Source: an uncultured Eubacteriales bacterium (GTDB taxonomy: Bacteria; Bacillota; Clostridia; Oscillospirales; Acutalibacteraceae). Taken from it: 5,473 nt of DNA. A program made the translations under genes and the position numbers. Every line of letters starts with the position of its first letter. Position 1 is the first letter of the stretch. The notes beneath the pieces were generated by a model. The model did no database searches. It had not been told where the DNA came from and saw only the letters and a program-made list of their open reading frames with translations. Shown here one piece after another: positions 1 through 5,371 of this stretch. The DNA lies in contig CAKSIH010000031.1 of assembly GCA_934462705.1 (NCBI GenBank), positions 1 through 5,473 of the forward strand, in the 5' to 3' direction.

Positions 1-1
1 A

Positions 2-94
2 ATTCCGTACCTCGGCTGCGTGCTAACTGGAATTCTTCTTTCCCGCGGCAGCAATTATGTTTTTGACGTTATAAAAAAGCTATCAAGTGTATAA
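2..94 (+). CDS. C-terminal end of a small membrane protein (partial)
   Basis: This is an open frame running in from the left edge. It encodes 30 residues and ends in TAA at 92-94. The peptide reads IPYLGCVLTGILLSRGSN followed by a short amphipathic tail ending KKLSSV. It has a hydrophobic segment and then an SRGSN turn, and it looks to me like the C-terminus of the roughly 100-residue membrane proteins of unknown function found in clostridial chromosomes and prophages. That is a recollection of a sequence pattern, not a search result. The TAA touches the stem of the terminator at 95, which is typical of a real gene end. The frame is clearly more protein-like than the other two frames here. 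The ORF at 4747 looks like the N-terminus of a protein of the same kind. Confidence 0.6.
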   Translation: MPYLGCVLTGILLSRGSNYVFDVIKKLSSV

Positions 95-135
95 AAAAGC
101 GCTCTCTTCGGTATCGAGGAGGGCGCTTTTATTTT
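95..135 (+). terminator. Rho-independent terminator of the left-edge gene
   Basis: The arms 95-110 and 115-130 pair over 16 bp (two G-T wobbles) around the tetraloop GTAT, and TTTT follows at 132-135. The A-run at the 5' arm base and the T-run at the 3' end could let it work on both strands. It starts on the base after the TAA of the upstream frame, so it isolates that gene from the operon at 413. Confidence 0.9.
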
Positions 136-309
136 GCTATAAATAATCGCTTTTTGTCAAAATTAAGTTGAAAGACCTACAAATAGAGGATAAAATTAAT
201 GAAGATAACATATTGCTTGCAAATTTTGTATTATTAAAATTAAAAATTTTCCAAATATTAAATAAAAAGAGTGAAAATGGAGAAATATGGTTTTTTGAAG
301 ATTTCACTG

Positions 310-338
310 TTGTATTTTAAGGGAAATACTAATAATAT
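310..338 (+). promoter_or_regulatory. Weak candidate sigma-A-type promoter for the operon
   Basis: TTGTAT at 310-315 and TAATAT at 333-338 are separated by 17 nt, each matching the consensus at four of six positions. This would give a leader of roughly 70 nt before the start at 413. A second candidate in the same leader is TTGTCA at 154-159 with TACAAA at 178-183, an 18-nt spacer. The sequence is so AT-rich that such matches arise by chance. A promoter is expected somewhere in 136-412 because a terminator precedes it and a closely spaced operon follows. Confidence 0.25.
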
Positions 339-412
339 TTTTAAGCTAGCTAAGCAAAAAACACCAAAATACGCGTACTTCAAGTGCAAAAAAACAATTT
401 TAGGAGATAAAA

Positions 413-640
413 ATGAGAAATTGGAAATTAGTAAAAAAATTGATTTGTGCATTATTAATATCAAGTCAATTTTTAAGTTTTAGTGCTTTACCAGGTGCTG
501 TTTATGCATCATCTGAGACTAACAGTACAAGTAGTAGCAAGGATGACAAAAAAGATGATAAAAAAGATGATAAAAAGGATGATAAAAAATCCTATAAACG
601 TGAATTTGTAGAACATGCAGCTGAATATGCAGCTGCATAG
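413..640 (+). CDS. Signal peptide and Asp/Lys-repeat linker, N-terminal part of the AAA+ gene cut off by an in-frame TAG
   Basis: The 75-residue frame starts at an ATG with AGGAG at 402-406, six bases upstream, the best start signal at this end of the operon. Residues 1-32 form a classical Sec signal peptide: basic RNWKLVKK, a hydrophobic core LICALLISSQFLSF, and a likely signal peptidase I site after AVYA. A Ser/Thr-rich spacer (33-42), four DDKK repeats (44-59) and the start of an Ala-rich helix (about 62-75) follow. TAG at 638-640 ends it. The AAA+ frame downstream is in the same reading frame, and the helix appears to continue across the stop, so I read this as the N-terminus of one 627-residue ancestral protein, not a separate gene. 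It may be a nonsense mutation, a readthrough site, or a deliberate split. It has no catalytic domain of its own. Confidence 0.8.
   Translation: MRNWKLVKKLICALLISSQFLSFSALPGAVYASSETNSTSSSKDDKKDDKKDDKKDDKKSYKREFVEHAAEYAAA
542..589 (+). repeat. Four tandem 12-nt repeats encoding DDKK
   Basis: Four successive units of GATGAYAAAAAR encode (DDKK)4. The unit is a multiple of three, so slippage by whole units would change linker length without shifting the frame. The linker is highly charged and probably disordered, placing a flexible tether between the signal peptide and the ATPase part. Confidence 0.9.
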
Positions 641-643
641 CTT

Positions 644-2299
644 TTGATTGAGGCAATGATTGAAGGAGTAAAGCACGTTCCAGATGTGTGTCATTGGTTG
701 AAAAACAAATGGGACGAACGGGATAAGGACGGATACAATTCTATAATGGTTTCAAAAGACAACTTGATGGACAGCATTTATGCAGATAACGGCGAAAGGC
801 CATACAATCAAGGGCAAGACGAAATGCTTTATTACTTAATAAACAGCACGAATAATAATGAAAATTTCAAGGAAAATTACAAAAATATTTACGGCCAAGA
901 GCAGGCTAAAGACAAGATGTTTAGCTACGTTATGAGCAGCCTGTATAATATTGATAAGCTTCGAAACAATAAAAAATCCAAGGAAAATGTTTCTGGAAAC
1001 GTTATATACTTAATTGGACCATCTGGCTGCGGAAAAACAATGATGGCAAAAGCTGTAGCTGAGTCTATATTAAAGGACACGGAAAGATCTTTGTTTTTTA
1101 TCGATCCAAGCGCAATCAGTGCAGATAAAGCTTTAGACAGGCAGCTTTTTAAAACACTAATGAAAAAAGATTTGAAAAGTGAGAATAAAGACTTTGGTTT
1201 TATTGATCGAGAAAGAAAAGCACCTATTCTTGAATTCATACGTAAACACAAAGAAGCAGTTGTAATAATTGATGACTATGACAAAATGAAAATGATGCAG
1301 GCGAATATGTATGCAAAAAACATTTATGAGAATTATGATGAGATTCCTGAAGATCGAACTGCAGATGAAGTTATAAAATCCATTGCAGAAACCGGAAGAT
1401 ACTATGTTGATGGAGACGAAGTTGACTGCCGAAAGGTGCTGTTTATTATCACATCAAACGAGGGTGCCGATGAGTTAAAATTCAATTTCGGAATAGGCGG
1501 CGACATAGGCGGTGGCTATCAACGGCTAAAAATAGTTGAGTTTGAAAGATTGAGTCTGGACGCCTGCAAAAAAATTGTACGCAGGATGCTATGTAAAGCA
1601 ACTAAAGAACTAACTGATTATAATGGAAAGTTTAAATTAAATTCCTTTGAAGTGGACGAAGATAGCATAAAAGCCATGGCACAAGATATCTATAATGACC
1701 AAACGAGTCAGGGACGGCTTGAGCGAACCCTATACGACGACATTATTGCGATGTTTAGCTTGAATATAGGTGAGGAATTTGATCAGTCATTCAAGGTAAA
1801 GTATACTCCGGCTTCGGAGGGTGAGCTGCTTGGAACTTTTGAGAAAACAAGAGTTTTCGATCAAAACCTTCATGGATTGAAAACAATAGATTCTTGTGGG
1901 CAAGGTAATTTGTACCCTATTATACAAGAAACAAAAAGTGACTTTGCAGGAGATTTTACTGTGATATCGGTACTATCATATAAAGAATTGATTTGCCGTC
2001 TAAATAAATTTAAGGTGAAAAATATGCATCTAAGTTTTGTAGATAACTTAGATGGTGTAGACAGCGAAAAAATCAAAGTTATAAATCAAAAAATATTAAC
2101 AAGACTTTTAAAACAAATTGAGCAGGGGAGTTGGATCTATAACGATTCAGTGAAAATCATTGTGGACGATAGGAAAAATGCGCCACCGGAGATTACTGTA
2201 GAGTTTGTTAATGCAAGACAAGAAGGCGATCTTAATTTTGCTAAAAAAATGAATAATGCAGCTAATAATATAAAAAAAGTTTTAAATAGTTTACAATAG
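644..2299 (+). CDS. AAA+ ATPase of the ClpB-D2/torsin-like type, probably exported if read with the upstream signal peptide
   Basis: The frame gives 551 residues from TTG 644; ATG 656 is the other possible start, and neither has a properly spaced Shine-Dalgarno. It is in frame with 413-640. The AAA+ core begins near residue 85 (YGQEQAK). Walker A is GPSGCGKT at 125-132, Walker B is VVIIDDYD at 206-213, and sensor 1 is N272 in IITSNEG. R294 in YQRLKIVEF sits where the ClpB arginine finger is expected, and QGRLERTL at 356-363 matches the sensor 2 pattern, with R358. These motifs place it with Hsp100 second-domain and torsin-like ATPases, which remodel or unfold protein partners. Walker B has Asp where Glu is usual, which may slow hydrolysis. 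Residues from about 380 to 551 match nothing I recognise. There is no N-terminal Clp repeat domain and no obvious protease-docking loop. The next gene starts 16 nt after the TAG stop. Confidence 0.85.
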   Translation: MIEAMIEGVKHVPDVCHWLKNKWDERDKDGYNSIMVSKDNLMDSIYADNGERPYNQGQDEMLYYLINSTNNNENFKENYKNIYGQEQAKDKMFSYVMSSLYNIDKLRNNKKSKENVSGNVIYLIGPSGCGKTMMAKAVAESILKDTERSLFFIDPSAISADKALDRQLFKTLMKKDLKSENKDFGFIDRERKAPILEFIRKHKEAVVIIDDYDKMKMMQANMYAKNIYENYDEIPEDRTADEVIKSIAETGRYYVDGDEVDCRKVLFIITSNEGADELKFNFGIGGDIGGGYQRLKIVEFERLSLDACKKIVRRMLCKATKELTDYNGKFKLNSFEVDEDSIKAMAQDIYNDQTSQGRLERTLYDDIIAMFSLNIGEEFDQSFKVKYTPASEGELLGTFEKTRVFDQNLHGLKTIDSCGQGNLYPIIQETKSDFAGDFTVISVLSYKELICRLNKFKVKNMHLSFVDNLDGVDSEKIKVINQKILTRLLKQIEQGSWIYNDSVKIIVDDRKNAPPEITVEFVNARQEGDLNFAKKMNNAANNIKKVLNSLQ

Positions 2300-2315
2300 A
2301 AAGTGTGTACAAGTT

Positions 2316-3056
2316 ATGAAAAAAGTTTTAAAATTATTATCAATAGTATTTGTTTGTTCAATTGCGTTTACGTCAACATGCCAGTCTTTTGCTGCACTTT
2401 TTCTAGGGCTTGATGCCGTAATGAGACCTACGTTAGAAGTTCCCAGGGTGGCTGTGCCAGACATTTCATTTCCAGGGATTATGGATCCAGCTCCAGTTGT
2501 GGTAACTGATGCCCAAGTGCAGGAAATGAAATATAACCCAGATAAAGGAGGGACTCCAATTGGTCATAGAAATAAATGCAATACTAGAAAAAAAGCATAT
2601 GAGGGGGCAAAACATGCTGGGAAGGGTGCTGAACCAGCTCATGATCCATATGGACACAAAAAAAATAAAACTCCACATTATCACCCTGATTTGGAAGGTT
2701 ATAAAGGACATACCCACTACCATTATCATGTTGTACTTTCTGGCGAAACGCTAGGTGGCATTGCAAAAAAATACGGCACCACATATCAAGAAATCGCTAA
2801 ACTTAATGGAATTTCTGATCCAAATAAGATAAGCGTAGGACAAAATTTAAAAATTCCAGGTGCCCCAGTAGGAAATTCTCAACCGAGTAATTCTTCTACA
2901 AAACCTGAGTATATAACTTACACGGTGAAAAGCGGCGATACGCTCGATAAAATTGCAAGAAGTTATAATACTACATATCAAAAAATAGCTCAAATAAATG
3001 GAATTACCAACCCGAATAAAATAAGTGTAGGACAGACTTTGAAGATTCCCCAATAA
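2316..3056 (+). CDS. Exported protein with a histidine-rich module and two LysM domains
   Basis: The 246-residue protein starts with a signal peptide: MKKVLKLL, a hydrophobic core, and a likely cleavage after SFA (residue 26) or the next Ala. The mature N-terminus (27-75) is Pro/Val-rich. Residues 84-138 hold ten histidines, with clusters PHYHP and HTHYHYH after an RKKAYEGAKHAGKG helix-like stretch. The module resembles short His-rich modules I associate with the ends of secreted and polymorphic-toxin proteins, possibly metal binding, but I cannot name it. LysM 1 covers about 135-181 and LysM 2 about 199-245, both ending in SVGQ.LKIP. LysM binds GlcNAc-containing glycans, so the protein is probably retained on peptidoglycan. 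The two LysM domains are similar at DNA level too, so one is probably a recent copy. The ribosome binding site is weak and the start is 16 nt after the ATPase stop, so translational coupling is plausible. Confidence 0.9.
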   Translation: MKKVLKLLSIVFVCSIAFTSTCQSFAALFLGLDAVMRPTLEVPRVAVPDISFPGIMDPAPVVVTDAQVQEMKYNPDKGGTPIGHRNKCNTRKKAYEGAKHAGKGAEPAHDPYGHKKNKTPHYHPDLEGYKGHTHYHYHVVLSGETLGGIAKKYGTTYQEIAKLNGISDPNKISVGQNLKIPGAPVGNSQPSNSSTKPEYITYTVKSGDTLDKIARSYNTTYQKIAQINGITNPNKISVGQTLKIPQ

Positions 3057-3078
3057 AATCATTTAAAGGAGGAAAATA

Positions 3079-3882
3079 ATGGAATACAAGTTTATAAATG
3101 CAGACAGAAATGTCGAACCTGAGGATATTCCTGAAATTAAAGAGTGGATGAAAAATGAGGATGTAAATCAATTTCTCCCGGAGCAAAACCATACATTACT
3201 CGAGTACGCTGTTATGGGCGGAGTTTTAGAAGTTGTTAAATTTCTAATTGAAAACGGCGCTGATCCAACAGTGTACTCTGGGGAATGGCTATCTTTAGTG
3301 GAACTTGCAGCAATGCATGGACGGCTTGATACTATAAAATATCTCCTCACAGATGGAAAATGTAGAAAAGCATTCTTAAACGATAACAGTGTTATAGTGG
3401 CAGCTTATAATGGTTTCCCTGAAGTTGTGAAATATTTAATTGAGCAGGGGAAGGATATTGATGCAGAGCAGGACTACCATGACGGAGATGGTCCTACTGA
3501 AGGATTTACAGCATTAAGAGCCGCCGCACAGGAAAATCAAGTTGAAACGGTTAAGATGCTTTGCGAAATGGGAGCAAATGTCAATGTTCAGGGAGATGAT
3601 ACTCCACTGTACAGTGCAGCAGCGGGGGGGCATTTTGAGGTTGTAAAAATATTAATTGATTATGGTGCTGACGTTAATAATGATCAATCGGTTGGAGGGA
3701 CGGCTTTGCATGTTGCCTGCCATAATAGCCACGTAGATGTGGTTCAGTTTTTATTGTTACATGGAGCAAATCCAACACTATTAGACTATGAAGGTCATGA
3801 TTGTTTATTTGATGCAAGCCATGGAGGCAACAAAAAGCTAGAAAAACTAATACTAGAAGCCATGAAAAATTATAAAAAGTAA
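3079..3882 (+). CDS. Ankyrin-repeat protein
   Basis: The 267-residue protein has a strong AAGGAGG (3066-3072) six bases before ATG. After a 37-residue N-terminal stretch it is almost entirely ankyrin repeats: about 38-67, 70-100, 103-130, 142-171, 174-203, 206-236, and a degenerate cap at 239-263. The consensus features are clear, for example TPLYSAAAGGHFEVVKIL, GADVN and TALHVACHNSH. A 10-residue acidic insertion around 130-140 lengthens the third repeat. Ankyrin repeats bind other proteins and have no catalysis of their own. There is no signal peptide or membrane segment, so it is cytoplasmic unless exported by another route. It is the last gene of the operon, 22 nt after the LysM gene and directly before a terminator. 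It could be a chaperone or immunity-like partner of the two exported proteins, or a host-directed effector. The sequence does not decide between these. Confidence 0.93.
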   Translation: MEYKFINADRNVEPEDIPEIKEWMKNEDVNQFLPEQNHTLLEYAVMGGVLEVVKFLIENGADPTVYSGEWLSLVELAAMHGRLDTIKYLLTDGKCRKAFLNDNSVIVAAYNGFPEVVKYLIEQGKDIDAEQDYHDGDGPTEGFTALRAAAQENQVETVKMLCEMGANVNVQGDDTPLYSAAAGGHFEVVKILIDYGADVNNDQSVGGTALHVACHNSHVDVVQFLLLHGANPTLLDYEGHDCLFDASHGGNKKLEKLILEAMKNYKK

Positions 3883-3897
3883 ATATTACATTTAATT

Positions 3898-3942
3898 TAC
3901 CCCGGGCGTTTTTAAGTTTGAAAAAACGCTCGGGGTACTTTT
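3898..3942 (+). terminator. Rho-independent terminator of the AAA+/LysM/ankyrin operon
   Basis: The arms 3898-3913 and 3922-3937 pair over 16 bp with one G-T wobble (TACCCCGGGCG against CGCTCGGGGTA, extended by a T5/A5 run). The loop is AAGTTTGA, and TTTT follows at 3939-3942. It lies 16 nt after the ankyrin stop and closes the operon. Confidence 0.93.
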
Positions 3943-4080
3943 ATGTAAACAATAAGATTCACTTAAATTACGTGAAAAAACTGAAAGAAACAAATAAAAA
4001 TATAAACAAGACTTCCGATGCTACCTAATTTAAAATTTAATAATTAGAGACAAACACGTTTTTGTATCTAGATGTTGTAT

Positions 4081-4119
4081 AAAAATGTGGCGCTACAATT
4101 GAAATAAATGCCGCTTTTT
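4081..4119 (+). terminator. Degenerate terminator-like structure
   Basis: GTGGC at 4087-4091 can pair with GCCGC at 4110-4114, flanked by an A-run before and TTTTT after. The loop of 18 nt is long and the stem only 5 bp with a wobble, so this may be a decayed terminator or chance. No gene ends just upstream. The stretch from 3943 to 4080 shows nothing I can identify. Confidence 0.25.
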
Positions 4120-4163
4120 CTAACATTATAAATTTTAATAGACCCCTTTTATCTCATGTATGA

Positions 4164-4295
4164 TTAAAATATTGCGTGCAAGTCGGCGCATATTCTCAAA
4201 AAGAAACCGCTGAAAAGTAGCTCCAAAAAGCGAGAGACGCAGGATTTAATGATGCCTTTATGCGCGTGGTTGCGCTGACCAATTCACACACGTAG
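4164..4295 (+). pseudogene. Remnant of a SPOR (sporulation-related repeat) domain, with an in-frame TAG
   Basis: In one frame the peptide YCVQVGAYSQKETAEK is followed by TAG (4218-4220) and then LQKARDAGFNDAFMRVV, ending at another TAG (4293-4295). The pattern V-Q-V-G-A-Y-S, then N/T-A-E-x-x, then L-x-K-x-x-x-A-G-F-x-x-A-F is the SPOR domain, a peptidoglycan-binding module often found at the C-terminus of amidases and other cell-wall hydrolases in clostridia. TGA at 4161-4163 lies directly upstream in frame, and I found no hydrolase catalytic part between it and the operon terminator. I read it as the 3' end of a deleted cell-wall hydrolase gene. No start or ribosome binding site is visible. 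In intact SPOR domains the TAG position is a sense codon. Confidence 0.75.
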
Positions 4296-4345
4296 CAAAC
4301 TTGTGTGAGTTAAGTTTTGGGTTTGCGATTAGGCTTGGTGCGTGA
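4262..4345 (+). repeat. Intergenic repeat module, copy 1
   Basis: The module starts with GCGCGTGGTTGCGC and ends with a TGCGATTAGG...GGTGCGTGA block at 4324-4345. The same two blocks occur in the same order at 4506-4611. The first 22 bases match copy 2 at 20 positions, while the middle is diverged and differs in length. An internal 10-bp hairpin pairs 4281-4290 with 4302-4311. The 5' end overlaps the SPOR remnant, so the copy either formed part of that gene's end or landed on it. Confidence 0.55.
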
Positions 4346-4347
4346 CT

Positions 4348-4463
4348 TTTGAAAACTTTTTCACTTGCAAAAAGTTTTCAAACTTTCAAAAATGAGCTTT
4401 TAAGGCAAAAGTATTTCGCCGTCTGCGGACGGCGACGCAGGAACTTTTTTCAAAAAGTTCCTG
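4348..4463 (+). repeat. Cluster of three hairpins (palindromic intergenic element)
   Basis: Three inverted repeats lie in series: 4348-4361 with 4369-4382 (14 bp, 7-nt loop), 4417-4423 with 4428-4434 (CGCCGTC/GACGGCG, loop TGCG), and 4438-4449 with 4452-4463 (CAGGAACTTTTT and its complement, almost no loop). Alternating A/T-rich and GC-rich palindromes of this kind look to me like the dispersed intergenic repeats of many Clostridia. The frames open across this stretch are a by-product of low stop density in the repeats. A role in RNA structure or in mobilisation is possible but not shown. Confidence 0.65.
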
Positions 4464-4505
4464 GACCTCAAAAACTTTTAAGCACAATAGTACAAGTAAA
4501 AAGTA

Positions 4506-4611
4506 GCGCGTGGTTGCGCAGGCCAATCGCGTATATAGCTCAGACGCATGTGGAAGTTTATTATTACGCGCTGAACTTTGTGTGCGATTCAAGGTTCTTT
4601 TGGAGCGTGAT
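4506..4611 (+). repeat. Intergenic repeat module, copy 2
   Basis: It begins with GCGCGTGGTTGCGC and CCAAT at 4523-4527, and ends with TGCGATTCAAGG followed by GGAGCGTGA at 4602-4610, matching copy 1 in order. It is about 20 nt longer than copy 1. The inverted repeat TGTGCGAT (4581-4588) with ATCGCACA (4610-4617) encloses its end and is not preserved in copy 1. Confidence 0.55.
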
Positions 4612-4706
4612 CGCACAGATTAATTCGCACATAAAAAACTACGAAAAGGAAAAAAAACATAATGCCTGCGTTTTAACTTAGTGCGCAACTTAATGGTTTT
4701 TTTGTA

Positions 4707-4731
4707 TACTTTTCTTCCTCAAAGAAAAGTA
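4707..4731 (+). repeat. Hairpin, last palindrome of the intergenic repeat region
   Basis: TACTTTTCTT at 4707-4716 pairs perfectly with AAGAAAAGTA at 4722-4731 around CCTCA. It is directly upstream of the GGGGAG ribosome binding site at 4733-4738, so in RNA it could influence access to that site. No T-run follows, so it is not a standard terminator. Confidence 0.6.
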
Positions 4732-4746
4732 CGGGGAGATTAAAAT

Positions 4747-4908
4747 ATGGAGAACAAGGCGTTTAGCATCGTAACATTTGCAGTTTTAATTGAAGTAGTG
4801 ATCACGTACATAAATCAGTTTTTTGTGTTTTTATTTAAAAATTTCATTTTTAGATTTGTCATAGTTGATTGCATAGTTTGCTGTGTCAAATTGAATAGGA
4901 AAACTTAG
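4747..4908 (+). pseudogene. Truncated small membrane protein (N-terminal part) fused to foreign 3' sequence
   Basis: ATG at 4747 has GGGGAG at 4733-4738, eight bases upstream. The 53-residue frame begins MENKAFSIVTFAVLIEVV, then ITYINQFFV, a convincing first transmembrane segment and short loop. From about 4825 the frame reads antisense through the end of the minus-strand gene at 4831 and becomes a low-complexity F/I/V/C tail ending in TAG. The natural part is therefore probably only about 26 codons. The start looks like the N-terminus of the same kind of small membrane protein whose C-terminus ends at 94. I recall that pairing of ends from clostridial membrane proteins and could not check it. 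The function is unknown. Confidence 0.5.
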
Positions 4909-5233
4909 AAATGCCTGATTATTATTCCAGGTTACAATTAAAATGCCATTATCTAAATACTCTTTATTAGCTATTTGCTGATTTAAACTGTATAGCATTT
5001 CTTTGTAAATTTTTTTATCTAACGTAAAGAGCTGAAAGAGAGGCCTCTTTGTTTCCTAATAATACGTTAATTAAATTTGTTAAAACTCCTTCTTCATCAG
5101 GAGTAAGATTTTTGTTTAATAATTTGTTTTTTTTAAACTCTATTGCCTGAGGGATTGAACCAAAAATATATGAAAGAAATTTACGAGCAGGTTGTGTAAT
5201 ATATATTATGCCACCTGCAACTACTAGAGCCAT
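4831..5233 (-). pseudogene. Frameshifted gene for a membrane-anchored protein of unknown function
   Basis: Reading down from ATG 5233, the first frame encodes a hydrophobic start (MALVVAGGIIYIT), then FGSIPQAIEF and a charged linker LTPDEEGVLTNLINVLLG, and stops at 5015. A second frame, open from 5055 to the TAA at 4831-4833, encodes LFQLFTLDKKIYKEM, then LNQQIANKEYLDNGILIV and TWNNNQAFLSFPIQF. Both pieces have the composition of real protein, and they join if one base is removed in 5041-5015. Possible points are the short CT and T runs in GCCTCTCTTTC. The joined product would be about 132 residues with one N-terminal membrane helix. The N-terminus may be incomplete: no ribosome binding site precedes 5233, and an in-frame TAA lies 15 bases upstream. 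I do not recognise the family. A sequencing error is an alternative to true decay. Confidence 0.65.
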
Positions 5234-5248
5234 TAATACATGTAAATT

Positions 5249-5371
5249 TTACAACTTAAAATAAGTTTTATAACTATTGCAGTGGTTGGCACTATCTGCA
5301 GCAGTCAGCGCTATTGTTCCTGAATAACATTTTAAAAGAATAACGAGTTTTTTAGAATTTGTATCTTTCAA
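5249..5371 (-). pseudogene. Possible upstream part of the frameshifted gene
   Basis: A 40-codon frame from TTG 5371 to TAA 5249 is in the same frame as the ATG at 5233, with only five codons between the stop and that ATG. It contains a short hydrophobic stretch (KKLVILLKCYSGTIALTAA). The TTG overlaps the TGA of the next gene as TTGA, a layout seen in translationally coupled genes, but there is no ribosome binding site. Either it is the original N-terminus cut by a nonsense codon or a chance frame. I lean towards chance. Confidence 0.2.

Noticed and set aside
271..483. 70-codon + strand frame starting at GTG and overlapping the signal-peptide ORF
   Set aside because: It has no ribosome binding site, is Lys/Phe/Ile-rich as expected of AT-rich noncoding DNA, and overlaps a much better start at 413.
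2297..2407. Extension of the ATPase past its TAG, if TAG were a sense codon
   Set aside because: The continuation is antisensical Cys/Phe-rich sequence overlapping the LysM signal peptide out of frame, so TAG is very probably a true stop here.
3969..4028. Small GTG frame (about 18 codons, Lys/Asn-rich) after the operon terminator
   Set aside because: It is too short, has no ribosome binding site, and is typical of AT-rich noncoding sequence.
4525..4592. tRNA-like stretch with TAGCTCAG
   Set aside because: The D-arm-like box is present, but there is no matching GAGC, no acceptor stem and no proper T-arm.
4386..4616. 76-codon minus-strand frame over the same repeats
   Set aside because: It is antisense of the palindromes, with repetitive Arg/Thr/Ser content and no start signal.
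4349..4681. 110-codon + strand frame over the palindrome region
   Set aside because: It runs straight through perfect hairpins and repeat module 2, has no ribosome binding site, and its Arg/Lys/Phe composition reflects the repeats.
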